Part shown: positions 1 to 8,554 of the stretch, piece by piece | Numbering within the stretch: position 1 is the stretch's first letter | Layout: every line of letters begins with the position of its first letter | NCBI GenBank assembly: GCA_964567785.1 | Contig: CAZMOK010000039.1 | Coordinates: 1 to 25,258 of the forward strand | DNA from: CAZMOK01 sp964567785 | GTDB lineage: Bacteria; Bacteroidota; Bacteroidia; Bacteroidales; JAGOPY01 | Reading direction: 5' to 3' | Length of the DNA stretch: 25,258 nt | Program-made: the position numbers and the translations under genes | The notes under the pieces: model-generated | Seen by the model: the letters and a program-made list of their open reading frames with translations, nothing else | Told to the model about the DNA's origin: nothing | Databases searched by the model: none

Positions 1-3000
1 AACCCAGCTTGTCGAAGAACACATCGTAGGTGCCCTCGTCGACCAGAAGGCTGTAATTACCATCTTCATCAGTAGTCGTGGAGAAAGCTCCAGCGCTTAC
101 CACAACACCGGGAAGGCCAAGACCTGTATTATTATCTGTTACCATACCTTCATACTGAGCGGGCAGGTAAACGTGCATCATATTGGCAATTGTGAACTCC
201 AGGTTATCCGGATCGTTGCTTTCGAGCATCAGATCTTCAGGATAGTCTCCCGGAGGGAAGTCGGTTGCATCATAGGTAATGGCAATCTCACGTGAGTCAC
301 CCGCAGCGATGAAGCCTGTAGGAGGCTGTACATCCACAATATAGCTTGGTACCGGGCAATTTGCTGTACATTCTCCCGGTCCGATGCCTGTGGGGTTTAC
401 TCCCCCCATACCGTCATCAGCCAGCACATTCCCCTCACCGCCTATGATCTCGTATGAGACCTCGTAGCACCAGCTACCGCAAACGAACGAGGTTGTGATC
501 TCATCGCCGCTGTCGGCCATGAAGAACTCGCTTTCGGGGCCTGAACCGCCGGAAAGCGTGATTGCATCGAGCACCACATCGCCGTTCACGTAAACGGTCA
601 GTTCACCTCCATTCCATCCGTCACCAAAGTCGTCATACATAACCACTTCGTGCATGCATGAGAAATCTGAGGGAACGTAATCTGGGAATGTGTACTGAAG
701 TGTTCCTATACCATTATTGGAAATGGTTGTATAAACCGTAACCTGGTTATCAACCCATACCCAACCTTCGAGGCTGGCAGGATCGACAAACAGTTCCGGG
801 TTTGGCCATTCTACGCATTCGGGACCGGCGGGTGCCGTTTGTCCCTCGTCATATACGGCCTGTACCGTATAGCAGTATTCGCCAAAATCAGGTAACAGAT
901 CTGTATAGAACTGGTCTGTTGTGGTAGCAATCACAGCGCCATCCCTCTTGATGAGGAAATACTGGAAAGTTCCTGTTCCTGATACCCACGACCATGTAAG
1001 TGATACTTCACCTGTGATATCATTGGTGAGTTCAACTTCAAGGTCTTCTGCAGGTGCCAGCGGATCACCGGCTATGATCATTGTTACGGGAACCGTGATC
1101 GTACCTACATCAGGTGTAGATGTGAACACAATATCCGCTGTATAAACTTCACCGGCCAGTGTTCCTGAAGCGTCCATATGGGTAGGAACATTGTCAACGC
1201 CGCCAAACGGGGCAACGCTGCCTTCGTAGCGGTCCATTGTGAGCCAGCTTCCGGCACCTCCTGCGCCTCCCGGCACACCAAAGCCTGTAACTTCAGCGCC
1301 ACCCTGGAAGCCTCCGATAAGGGTCGGAACACCGGTTGTCTTATCAATGGTATAAAGCTGACCGGTATTGAAGGTCAATGTATAGGCTGCCCAGTAAATG
1401 GTATTGGTTGAACGGTCGCAGGCCATATCCTGTGCATAGTTGACATCCATACCAAGAGGACCTATAGCTGTCCAGGCACCGGTGTTTTTATCTATGGAAC
1501 CGAACTGGTCTGAGTTAAGGTCGATACCATACAGCATACCGTCGGCATCACAGGCCATTGCGATCATACCGCTTAAACCCGTACCAACCATGGTGGAAGT
1601 TCCTGTAGCCGGATCAACTGTATAAAGTCCGCCATCAAAGGTAACACCGTACCATGTGTCTGTTGTGTGGTCAAACGCCACACCTGCAAAATCCGGACAT
1701 GACCCGATAGTGGTTATTACACCCGTTTCAGGGTCCATGGTAACCCATGTACCACCGTAGATACATCCGTAGTACTCATCATTTCCGAAGTCGGCACCGG
1801 CAATGAAGTTAGATGCGGCAGGGCCGATCTGGGTCATAACGCCGGGGTTGTTCAGAATGAACGAGTAAGTACCATTGGGGTCGCCACCGGCGCTGTATGC
1901 ATTGTATCCGAATGCTTCCGAGTCGTCATCGCGTGAGCCGTCTATAATTGGCATATTGTATACGCCCGGGTCTGTGATCGAAGGTGCAAGACCTGTCGGG
2001 TCACCTTGCGGAGCAACCGGGTTGATGGTATTATTGGCGAAAAGTGTTTCGAGTGAAATACCATCTGAAGGTGGGTATACAATGTTTGATTCCCAGTCCA
2101 GCGGACCGTTGCCGTTGTTCAGCACGCTCATGTCGAAGGTGAAGTATTCTTCCGGGTTCAATGTTTCAGTAACTGTGAGCGGAGATACCACCATGCTGGG
2201 CTGGGTAAGTGTAAAGTCGTAATTTGTTGTATCACCTGAAGGAACGGCAACCGTAGCAGTTGAAGTGTTATATCCTGCCTTACCGGCGGTAAGTTCCTGG
2301 TCTCCTGCAGGCAGCGGTCCAAGGCTGTAAAAGCCGTCGGGGCCTGATACGGTCTGCGTAGCTGTCATTTCGTGAACCACGGTAGCGCCTGAGATAGCAA
2401 GGCCGTCGTAGTTGAACACGTAGCCTTCAACAACGCCAGGATCCTCTTTATAGAAGATCTGCAGGTCGTCCACGAGGGCATTGTCACCCCAGGGATATGA
2501 AGAGGCTTCTCCGGGGCCATACTTGTTACAGGCCTCGAGTGTTACAATAAATGACGGATCGTTCTGCCACGGGCTCAGGTCGTATTCCCATTCCAGGAAC
2601 GGATCGTTTTCCCTGTCGTCAGGACGGGGATAGATGATGCCGTTGTCAACATCTGCTATAGGTACTCCATTGACTGCTACCCTAAACCAGCTATAATCTT
2701 CGTTATAAGTCCATTGCTGCTTCAGCCAGAAAGTAAGTGTGAGCGGACCGGCTGTTCCGTCGGGCTCAACCATGATCTGGGTCTGGGCTATATGAGATGT
2801 GTTATCGGTAAAAGCCTCATCCCCGTTATCAGGTGTTGAGTAACCCGAAGAAGTACCACCCATGTACTGTGCCCCATAACTGCCGTTATAGGCTGCATCA
2901 TTCGTTGCATCAACATCACAGTTTCCTCCGAGGATCACTGTGAACTCATCCGGAAGCATTCCGTCTTCGAAATCTTCGAAGTGAGGAAATGAGGTAACCG

Positions 3001-3598
3001 GATTATAGGTTGGGGTTCCGTCAAGGATCTCCAGGTCGAACGACGGGATACAGGTGGGTGATGGCCATGTGTCGACCATAATATAATAGCTGTTTCCGCC
3101 CGATAATTCCTGGAAAGTGATTGATTTCATGGAACTACTGCTGCCGGAAACCTCTGCAAGGCAATTGCCTACATCGGGGCAATCGTCAAACAGTGCGATC
3201 CCTGAGTAGGTTGTCCCAAGGGGATCCATGTTTATATCAACTATGACATCACTGGTGACATCCAGCCTGTAAATGATATCCTCACCACCGTCATATAGAC
3301 CAAGGCAGGTTGTGGAATAATTATTTCCACGGCCACAAGTGGTGTTGTTATCATTGTAAGGGAATGCTGAAGGCAAGGAAACGATGATCGGGTCTGTACA
3401 ATCATCTCCCACAGCACGGCTGTTTCCCGGTGGGGTCACCGGTACTTCCACGATCGTGCCCGGGTCTTTTACCTCCTGCTTCTGCGATTGTTCCTGGATC
3501 TCTTTCAGGGACATCCCAGTGTTGGATTGTGAAAAGACTACTGATGAGGCAAGGAACATTATAGCCGTCATCAGTAAAAGCTTCGTAAAACTTCTCAT
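1..3598 (-). CDS. Large secreted multidomain surface protein, C-terminus outside the window
   Basis: The reading frame is open from ATG at 3598 to the left edge (1199 residues seen), so the C-terminus is missing. Residues 1-24 form a signal peptide (MRSFTKLLLMTAIMF, ending SVVFSQ). Then come: a pre-peptidase C-terminal-like beta domain (about 65-195, starting GDDCTDP); a choice-of-anchor J/MAM-like domain (about 205-380, FPHFEDFEDG); a carboxypeptidase regulatory-like beta sandwich (about 386-458); an NGNGPLDW segment; a propeller-like stretch of repeated Y-x-(I/V)D-x-x-T-G motifs (about 575-770, e.g. LYTVDPATGTSTMVG); a fibronectin III domain (about 850-930); a DDFGDGWNGG motif near 985; and the start of a second regulatory-like domain at the edge. 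This make-up is typical of T9SS cargo in Bacteroidota. A sorting domain is expected beyond the window but cannot be seen. No catalytic motif was recognised. Adhesion or substrate binding is inference. Confidence 0.85.
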   Translation of the reverse strand, partial: MRSFTKLLLMTAIMFLASSVVFSQSNTGMSLKEIQEQSQKQEVKDPGTIVEVPVTPPGNSRAVGDDCTDPIIVSLPSAFPYNDNNTTCGRGNNYSTTCLGLYDGGEDIIYRLDVTSDVIVDINMDPLGTTYSGIALFDDCPDVGNCLAEVSGSSSSMKSITFQELSGGNSYYIMVDTWPSPTCIPSFDLEILDGTPTYNPVTSFPHFEDFEDGMLPDEFTVILGGNCDVDATNDAAYNGSYGAQYMGGTSSGYSTPDNGDEAFTDNTSHIAQTQIMVEPDGTAGPLTLTFWLKQQWTYNEDYSWFRVAVNGVPIADVDNGIIYPRPDDRENDPFLEWEYDLSPWQNDPSFIVTLEACNKYGPGEASSYPWGDNALVDDLQIFYKEDPGVVEGYVFNYDGLAISGATVVHEMTATQTVSGPDGFYSLGPLPAGDQELTAGKAGYNTSTATVAVPSGDTTNYDFTLTQPSMVVSPLTVTETLNPEEYFTFDMSVLNNGNGPLDWESNIVYPPSDGISLETLFANNTINPVAPQGDPTGLAPSITDPGVYNMPIIDGSRDDDSEAFGYNAYSAGGDPNGTYSFILNNPGVMTQIGPAASNFIAGADFGNDEYYGCIYGGTWVTMDPETGVITTIGSCPDFAGVAFDHTTDTWYGVTFDGGLYTVDPATGTSTMVGTGLSGMIAMACDADGMLYGIDLNSDQFGSIDKNTGAWTAIGPLGMDVNYAQDMACDRSTNTIYWAAYTLTFNTGQLYTIDKTTGVPTLIGGFQGGAEVTGFGVPGGAGGAGSWLTMDRYEGSVAPFGGVDNVPTHMDASGTLAGEVYTADIVFTSTPDVGTITVPVTMIIAGDPLAPAEDLEVELTNDITGEVSLTWSWVSGTGTFQYFLIKRDGAVIATTTDQFYTDLLPDFGEYCYTVQAVYDEGQTAPAGPECVEWPNPELFVDPASLEGWVWVDNQVTVYTTISNNGIGTLQYTFPDYVPSDFSCMHEVVMYDDFGDGWNGGELTVYVNGDVVLDAITLSGGSGPESEFFMADSGDEITTSFVCGSWCYEVSYEIIGGEGNVLADDGMGGVNPTGIGPGECTANCPVPSYIVDVQPPTGFIAAGDSREIAITYDATDFPPGDYPEDLMLESNDPDNLEFTIANMMHVYLPAQYEGMVTDNNTGLGLPGVVVSAGAFSTTTDEDGNYSLLVDEGTYDVFFDKLG

Positions 3599-3706
3599 AA
3601 GAATTAGATTTTAATTAGTGTTTGGTGAACATTACATTCAATTATTTACACCACATAATGGCCTGCTGCTTAAATACAGCAAGCACATTTACAGCGGTTT
3701 ACATAA

Positions 3707-3731
3707 AATTAAGGGAATCCAACCCTTAATT
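3707..3731 (-). promoter_or_regulatory. 5'-end hairpin of the 1-3598 gene mRNA
   Basis: A perfect 9-bp inverted repeat (AATTAAGGG at 3707-3715, its complement at 3723-3731) encloses a 7-nt loop. On the minus strand it starts where transcription from the 3738-3767 promoter should begin, so the leader of about 130 nt would open with a stem-loop. A protective 5' hairpin is inference. A weak terminator is the alternative, but neither strand has a good T-run. Confidence 0.45.
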
Positions 3732-3737
3732 AAGTTT

Positions 3738-3767
3738 CAAAAATACGTTATTTATTCAATTGACAAA
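3738..3767 (-). promoter_or_regulatory. Bacteroidota-type promoter for the 1-3598 gene
   Basis: Read on the minus strand, TTTG (3767-3764) is followed after 18 bp by TATTTTTG (3745-3738). This matches the -33 TTTG and -7 TAnnTTTG elements used by the primary sigma factor of Bacteroidota. The predicted start of transcription is near 3731, about 130 nt before the ATG at 3598. Confidence 0.7.
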
Positions 3768-3835
3768 GGAATTTTCTCTCTGCATTATAAAAAAAACCAG
3801 AATTTAAAATGAATATATATAAGTAGGTAGTATTA

Positions 3836-3870
3836 TTGAGTTTTGAGATTTGAGTGTTGAGTGTTGAGTT
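3836..3870 (+). repeat. Heptamer array TTGAGNN, 5 units
   Basis: Five contiguous 7-bp units TTGAGTT, TTGAGAT, TTGAGTG, TTGAGTG, TTGAGTT. The first five bases are fixed and the last two vary. The same family occurs as its complement at 12815-12979 and again at 25192-25212. The array directly abuts the EamA gene remnant. Confidence 0.85.
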
Positions 3871-4087
3871 ATTTGATGTCAAAGACTGGAAATACCTGGC
3901 GATAGTGGGTATTGTAGGGAGCGGGGCAACGGTCTTTGCCTCTTCCGTAACTTACATAATACCTGTTGTTGCAATTATCTGGGGCGTAATCGACGGAGAG
4001 CCCTTTGAAGCCATATATGCTTTATGGATTATCCTGATTGTAATAGGTGTGTTCCTGGTAAATTATAACTATCGCCGCAGGATATAA
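3871..4087 (+). pseudogene. Remnant of an EamA/DMT-family transporter (C-terminal end only)
   Basis: This frame (about 72 codons, TAA at 4085) encodes two hydrophobic helices. It carries the segment VFASSVTYIIPVVAIIWG followed by DGEP and a final helix ending in NYNYRRRI. That is the hallmark end of EamA (drug/metabolite transporter superfamily) permeases, which are normally about 290-300 residues with ten helices. The first eight helices are absent. Between VGIVGSG and VFASSV the usual stretch of about 20 residues also seems to be missing, which suggests an internal deletion. No start codon of its own is convincing: the upstream GTG lies inside the heptamer array. I read this as a decayed gene, with an assembly join at the repeat as the alternative. 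The rplU promoter starts about 20 bp after the stop. Confidence 0.7.
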
Positions 4088-4105
4088 AAATATTTAAGCC
4101 ATCTC

Positions 4106-4135
4106 TTTGAGGAATAAATAATTTTCATACCTTTG
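4106..4135 (+). promoter_or_regulatory. Bacteroidota-type promoter of rplU-rpmA
   Basis: TTTG at 4106-4109, an 18-bp spacer, then TACCTTTG at 4128-4135, matching TTTG / TAnnTTTG. Transcription should start near 4142. This decides the rplU start: an in-frame ATG at 4133 lies within the -7 element, so the start must be the ATG at 4160. Confidence 0.85.
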
Positions 4136-4159
4136 CACTTCCAAAAATTTGAGGTATCA

Positions 4160-4990
4160 ATGTATGCAATTGTAGATATCGCAGGGCAGCAGTACAAGGT
4201 GGAAAAAGGCCAGGAGATCTATGTCCACCGGCTGGAAGAAAAGGAAGGGTCAAAGATCAATTTTGACGAGGTCCTGCTAATAGATAACGAAGGTAAGGTT
4301 AATGTAGGCACCCCCGTTATTGACGGTGCCCAGGTCAAGGGAACGGTAATTGAGCATCTGAAGGGCGATAAAGTTCTGGTCTTCAAGAAGAAAAGAAGAA
4401 AAGGATATAAAAAGCTCACAGGCCATCGCCAATTCCTCAGCCTGGTGCAGATCAATGATATAATCGAGAAAGGGGCCAAAAAGGAAGCCAAGAAGAAGGA
4501 AGAGGCTAAAACAGCCAAAAAGGAAGTAAAGAAAGAAGAGGTGAAACCTGAAGCGAAAGCTGGAAAAAAGACAGAAGAGAAGAAAGCCGCCCCGAAAGCT
4601 GAGAAAAAGGAAGTAAAGACTGAAAAGAAAGAAGAAACCAAAAAAGCAACGGCAGAAGAAAAATCCCCTGAAGCTGAAAAAAAAGAGGTGAAGAAGGAGG
4701 AAGCAAAGGCGGAAAAGAAAGAGGGCACCACGAAGGAAGCCGCTGAAAAAAAGGCCCCGAAAGCTGTGAAGAAAGAAGAAGTAAAGGCGGGAAAGAAGGA
4801 AGAGGCCAGGAAAGAGAAGAAAAAAGAAGAAACTAAAGCCGAAAAGAAAGAAGAAGTAAAAAAGGAAGAGAAAAAAGAAGTATCTTCGAAAAAAGCTTCG
4901 GCTGAAGAGGAAAAGGAGGCTCCAAAGGCAGAGAAAAAGGACGATCAGGCCAAAGGGGATGACAAGGAAAAGAAAAAAGATAAAGAATAA
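4160..4990 (+). CDS. rplU: 50S ribosomal protein L21 with a long Lys/Glu/Ala C-terminal tail
   Basis: Residues 1-103 are a normal L21 (MYAIVDIAGQQYKVEKGQ, KKKRRKGYKK, GHRQFLSLVQI). L21 binds 23S rRNA in the large subunit. The protein then continues for about 173 residues made almost only of K, E and A, with a few P, T, S and D, in loose repeats such as KAEKKEEVKKEE, ending KDKE. Total 276 residues against about 103 for most L21 proteins. The tail is low-complexity, strongly charged, and predicted disordered or single alpha-helix. It has no stop or frameshift, and the downstream rpmA gene follows after 17 bp, so it reads as a genuine extension. Start ATG 4160 is chosen because it begins the conserved MYAIV sequence and lies downstream of the promoter. 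The product is certain; the role of the tail is unknown. Confidence 0.97.
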   Translation: MYAIVDIAGQQYKVEKGQEIYVHRLEEKEGSKINFDEVLLIDNEGKVNVGTPVIDGAQVKGTVIEHLKGDKVLVFKKKRRKGYKKLTGHRQFLSLVQINDIIEKGAKKEAKKKEEAKTAKKEVKKEEVKPEAKAGKKTEEKKAAPKAEKKEVKTEKKEETKKATAEEKSPEAEKKEVKKEEAKAEKKEGTTKEAAEKKAPKAVKKEEVKAGKKEEARKEKKKEETKAEKKEEVKKEEKKEVSSKKASAEEEKEAPKAEKKDDQAKGDDKEKKKDKE

Positions 4991-5007
4991 CCTAAAACAA
5001 TAGAACC

Positions 5008-5277
5008 ATGGCTCACAAAAAAGGTGCAGGTAGCTCACAAAACGGCCGTGAATCGGAAAGCAAACGATTAGGTGTAAAAGTATACGGCGGCCAGTTTGCC
5101 AAGGCCGGCAACATCATTGTCAGGCAACGCGGAACCAAACACAGTCCGGGCCTAAACGTCGGAATGGGCAAAGATCATACATTGTTTGCACTTTCTGACG
5201 GCAAGGTTGAATTCCGCAGGAGAAAGAACAACAAATCCTACGTATCGGTATTACCGTTCGACAAAGAGGAAAACTAA
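5008..5277 (+). CDS. rpmA: 50S ribosomal protein L27
   Basis: An 89-residue protein beginning MAHKKGAGSSQNGRES and containing GGQFAKAGNIIVRQRGTKHSPG, the signature of L27. This protein lies close to the peptidyl-transferase centre of the large subunit. The length is normal. The N-terminus starts directly at the mature MAHKKG form, without the cleaved leader found in some Firmicutes. It follows rplU by 17 bp and shares its promoter, the usual order. A strong intrinsic terminator follows at 5305-5336, closing the two-gene unit. Confidence 0.98.
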   Translation: MAHKKGAGSSQNGRESESKRLGVKVYGGQFAKAGNIIVRQRGTKHSPGLNVGMGKDHTLFALSDGKVEFRRRKNNKSYVSVLPFDKEEN

Positions 5278-5304
5278 AATATCTAAAGATTCCTATGGAT
5301 AATG

Positions 5305-5336
5305 CCCGGTAATTATTTCCAGTTACCGGGTTTTTT
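5305..5336 (+). terminator. Rho-independent terminator after rpmA
   Basis: CCCGGTAA (5305-5312) and TTACCGGG (5323-5330) form a perfect 8-bp stem with a 10-nt loop, followed directly by six T. It lies 27 bp after the rpmA stop. Confidence 0.9.
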
Positions 5337-5369
5337 GTGCATCTCCCCGACTTGAATGAACTGAATTCC

Positions 5370-5377
5370 TATTTTTG
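5370..5377 (+). promoter_or_regulatory. -7 element (TAnnTTTG) upstream of serS
   Basis: TATTTTTG followed by C is a good match to the Bacteroidota -7 box, 17 bp before the serS ATG. No TTTG lies at the right distance; a TTG at 5352-5354 is a few bp too close. The leader would be only about 10 nt. Confidence 0.55.
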
Positions 5378-5393
5378 CGTTAAATCCTGAGAA

Positions 5394-6668
5394 ATGCTTG
5401 AAATCCACTTCATCAGAAATAACAGGGACGAAGTAATAGAACGTCTCAAGATCAAGAACCTCGAAGCTACCGGCATTGTCGATGAAGTCATCCTGCTTGA
5501 TGAAAAGCGCAGGGAAAACCAGAAAAAGCTGGATGACCTCCTTGCCGAATCAAACCGGATAGCTAAGGAAATCGGGAACCTTTTCAAGTCGGGCAGAGGC
5601 GAAGAGGCCAATGAACTGAAGGCAACCTCTTCTAAAATTAAGGAAGAGACAAAAATCCTCGGTACCAACCTGGAAGAATTTTCCCGGCAATTGCAGGAAA
5701 AGCTTATCTTACTCCCAAACCTCCCCCACCCTACCGTACCCCCTGGCAAAAGCGCCGAAGACAATGAACTTGTACAGGAAGAGGGAAATAAACCTGAAAT
5801 ACCGGGAAATGCCCTACCTCACTGGGAGCTGGCATCCCGGTACGACATCATAGATTTTGATCTTGGAAGCAAAGTTACCGGGGCAGGATTTCCGTTCTAT
5901 AAAGGAAAAGGGGCGAAACTGCAGCGGGCCCTCATCAGTTTCTTCCTTGATGAAGCCATAGAGGCAGGTTATACAGAATTTCAGCCTCCGCTTGTGGTAA
6001 ATGAAGATTCAGCTTATGGCACAGGCCAGTTGCCTGACAAGGACGGCCAGATGTACCGCTCTGAACTGGATAATCTTTTTCTCATCCCCACCGCAGAAGT
6101 ACCAATAACCAATATTTACAGGGGTGTAATACTTAAGGAGGAAGACCTGCCTGTAAAAAATGCAGCCTATTCGAGTTGTTTCAGGAGAGAGGCAGGTTCA
6201 TACGGCAAGGATGTAAGGGGCCTGAACCGGCTTCACCAGTTCGACAAGGTTGAGATCGTACAGGTAATCCAGCCTGAAAGATCTTACGAAGCCCTTGAAG
6301 AGATGAGGGAACACGTTTCTTCACTCCTGAGCAAACTTGAAATGCCTTTCCGGATCTTAAAGTTGTGCGGCAGCGACATGAGCTTTGCCTCGGCAATGAC
6401 CTATGATTTTGAAGTGTGGTCGGCTGCGCAGAAAAGATGGCTTGAGGTGAGTTCTGTTTCAAACTTCGAAGCCTTCCAAAGTACCCGTATGAAGTTGAGA
6501 TTCAAAGATAAAGGCGGAAAAACACAATTGGCGCATACACTAAACGGAAGTGCCCTTGCGTTACCCAGGGTAGTAGCTGCCCTTCTTGAAAACAATCAAT
6601 ACGAAGGAGGCATCATGATACCCGAAATACTTACAAAATACACAGGCTTTGACACTATCACTCAATAA
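5394..6668 (+). CDS. serS: Seryl-tRNA synthetase
   Basis: A 424-residue class II aminoacyl-tRNA synthetase that charges tRNA-Ser (and tRNA-Sec) with serine in the cytoplasm. The N-terminal tRNA-binding arm is a charged coiled coil (about residues 28-100, e.g. LDDLLAESNRIAKEIG). The catalytic core shows motif 2, FRREAGSYGKDVRGLNRLHQF (from about 262), and motif 3, LNGSALALPRVVAALLENNQ (about 382-401), with the ATP-binding Arg. Length and ending (GGIMIPEIL) are normal. ATG 5394 begins MLEIHFIRNN, the expected start. Its last 20 bp overlap the start of the TPR gene, so serS, the TPR gene and rsmA probably form one transcript. Confidence 0.97.
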   Translation: MLEIHFIRNNRDEVIERLKIKNLEATGIVDEVILLDEKRRENQKKLDDLLAESNRIAKEIGNLFKSGRGEEANELKATSSKIKEETKILGTNLEEFSRQLQEKLILLPNLPHPTVPPGKSAEDNELVQEEGNKPEIPGNALPHWELASRYDIIDFDLGSKVTGAGFPFYKGKGAKLQRALISFFLDEAIEAGYTEFQPPLVVNEDSAYGTGQLPDKDGQMYRSELDNLFLIPTAEVPITNIYRGVILKEEDLPVKNAAYSSCFRREAGSYGKDVRGLNRLHQFDKVEIVQVIQPERSYEALEEMREHVSSLLSKLEMPFRILKLCGSDMSFASAMTYDFEVWSAAQKRWLEVSSVSNFEAFQSTRMKLRFKDKGGKTQLAHTLNGSALALPRVVAALLENNQYEGGIMIPEILTKYTGFDTITQ

Positions 6669-8544
6669 AATATCAGCATTTTTCTCCCTGCTCATCGCAG
6701 CCCTTATCTCTTTTCAGGAGGTTTCAGCACAGGTGTTTCCGGACGTTGCCGGGGAACAGGACGAACCCCAGGAGAAAAAAAGGACCCTTGAGGAGAACCG
6801 GGAAGTGGCGATGCACTATTACCGAACAAAGGATTTTGAAAAAGCCGCCGAATCATTCAGGGACCTGTTTGATGAATCACCCTCGCACATCCACTATACC
6901 TATCTATTGGCTTCCCTGGTAGAGCTTCAGGATTTCAACGAAGCGGAAAAGGTTGCGAAAAAGATGCGCCGTAAAATACCCATTGATCGTTATGAAGTCG
7001 ACCTGGGATATATATACAATTTACAGGATAAAACTGGCAAAGCCGAAAAGATCTTTGATAACCTCCTTGAAGACCTGAAACCTTCGAGGGGCGAGATCAG
7101 CCAGCTTGCCAACGCCTTTCTGAACCGGAAAGAGTTCGACTATGCAGCCAGGGCCTACCTGAAAGGACGGGAATTGATGAAGGGCAAATATATGTTCCAT
7201 AATGAGCTTGCACGCCTTTACAATATTACCGGCAATTACGAGAACATGATAAGTGAATACCTGCAGCTTCTTGAAGAGAACCCGAACCAGTTATCGGAGA
7301 TCCAGAACCGGCTGCAGAACCTGCTCGACAGGGACACCGACGGTAGCCTGAGCGAAAGCCTGCGTAATGCCCTTCTGAAAAAAAACCAGGCCAACCCCGA
7401 TAACATCTATTTCTCCCAGATGCTGCTCTGGCATTCGATACAGAAAAAGGATTTCTCTTTTGCCATGATCCAGGCCATTTCGCTCGATAAGCGGCTGGGT
7501 GAGGACGGCGAAAGGGTGTTTGCTCTCAGTGGTATTTGTCTCTCGAACAAAGCATACGAAGTGGCTTCGGAGGGATTTGAATATATTATGAAAAAGGGGG
7601 CGGATTATCCTTATTATATTCCGGCAAGGACCGGAAACCTCAGGGCACGATTCCTGCTTCACACCAACAAACCTGATATTGACCAGGGGAAAGTTGATGA
7701 ACTGGCAGGTGAATATGAAACAACCCTCGAAGAGATCGGTAAATCGCCTGAAACGATCAGGCTGAGAAGGGATTATGCCCACCTCATAGCCTTCTACCAG
7801 GATGAAATGGATAAGGCGATGGATATACTTGAAGAATCCATTTCGCTACCGGGGGCGCCTTCGAGGCAGGTGGCAGGATCCAAAATAGAACTTGCAGACA
7901 TATATCTTTTCACAGGTGATGTTTGGGAGGCCACTCTTCTTTACTCACAGGTTGAAAAAGCATTCAAGAACGATCCTGTGGGCCACACAGCAAAACTGAA
8001 GAATGCCCGTTTATCGTTCTACATTGGTGAATTCGACTGGGCAAGGGCGCAACTGGACGTACTCAAAGCCGCCACTTCAAAATTCATTGCCAACGATGCG
8101 CTGGAGCTCTCGTTGCTGATCAGCGACAATATGGACCCTGACAGCACATATACCGGGCTGAGCATCTATTCAAAAGCAGAACTGTTGAGTTATCAGAACA
8201 AAGACAGCCTCGCACTGGTCACGCTCGATTCAATATCCATGCTTGGCCTGTGGCACCCGCTCAATGACGAAGTACTGTTCTCAAAGGCAAAGATCTTTAT
8301 CAAACAGGGAGATTTCAGGCAGGCTGACACCCTACTGCAAAAGGTGGTGGAAATGTACCCCTACGAAATCCTTGCCGACAATGCCCTGTTTAAAAGAGGA
8401 GATCTGTATGAGAACGTTTTTGAAAACAGTGGAAAAGCGATGGAACTTTACCAGCAACTGCTGATAGATTATCCCGGCAGCCTGCTCACCACCGAGGCAA
8501 GAAGGCGCTTCAGGGCTTTGCGCGGCGACAATACTGATACTTAA
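6649..8544 (+). CDS. Exported tetratricopeptide-repeat protein
   Basis: A 631-residue protein with a signal peptide (LNKISAFFSLLIAALISF, cleavage likely after VSA) followed by helical TPR-like repeats over nearly the whole length: FEKAAESFRDLFDESP (near 65), FNEAEKVAKKM, TGKAEKIFDNLLEDL, FDYAARAYLKGRELM, GDFRQADTLLQKVVEMYP and SGKAMELYQQLLIDYP near the end. TPR domains bind proteins. This one would act in the periplasm or at the inner face of the outer membrane. The only upstream start that keeps the signal peptide is TTG at 6649, inside the end of serS; the first ATG (6811) would remove it. Translation is thus probably coupled to serS. No lipobox Cys was seen. The specific role is not known; the C-terminal repeats resemble those of assembly factors such as BamD or YbgF, but only in general style. 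Confidence 0.85.
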   Translation: MTLSLNKISAFFSLLIAALISFQEVSAQVFPDVAGEQDEPQEKKRTLEENREVAMHYYRTKDFEKAAESFRDLFDESPSHIHYTYLLASLVELQDFNEAEKVAKKMRRKIPIDRYEVDLGYIYNLQDKTGKAEKIFDNLLEDLKPSRGEISQLANAFLNRKEFDYAARAYLKGRELMKGKYMFHNELARLYNITGNYENMISEYLQLLEENPNQLSEIQNRLQNLLDRDTDGSLSESLRNALLKKNQANPDNIYFSQMLLWHSIQKKDFSFAMIQAISLDKRLGEDGERVFALSGICLSNKAYEVASEGFEYIMKKGADYPYYIPARTGNLRARFLLHTNKPDIDQGKVDELAGEYETTLEEIGKSPETIRLRRDYAHLIAFYQDEMDKAMDILEESISLPGAPSRQVAGSKIELADIYLFTGDVWEATLLYSQVEKAFKNDPVGHTAKLKNARLSFYIGEFDWARAQLDVLKAATSKFIANDALELSLLISDNMDPDSTYTGLSIYSKAELLSYQNKDSLALVTLDSISMLGLWHPLNDEVLFSKAKIFIKQGDFRQADTLLQKVVEMYPYEILADNALFKRGDLYENVFENSGKAMELYQQLLIDYPGSLLTTEARRRFRALRGDNTDT

Positions 8545-8554
8545 TATCCGGGAT

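Noticed and set aside
3618..3812. 64-residue plus-strand frame in the space after the 1-3598 gene start
   Set aside because: No homology features, and it overlaps the minus-strand promoter and leader hairpin.
4133..4159. Upstream ATG for rplU adding nine residues
   Set aside because: It lies inside the -7 promoter element, and the family sequence starts at MYAIV (4160).
4219..5038. Long antisense reading frames (up to 253 residues, rich in F, L and S) opposite the L21 tail
   Set aside because: They are the complement of the Lys/Glu-rich codons (AAR/GAR give TTY/CTY), which rarely yield stops. No start signal, and the sense strand is a certain gene.
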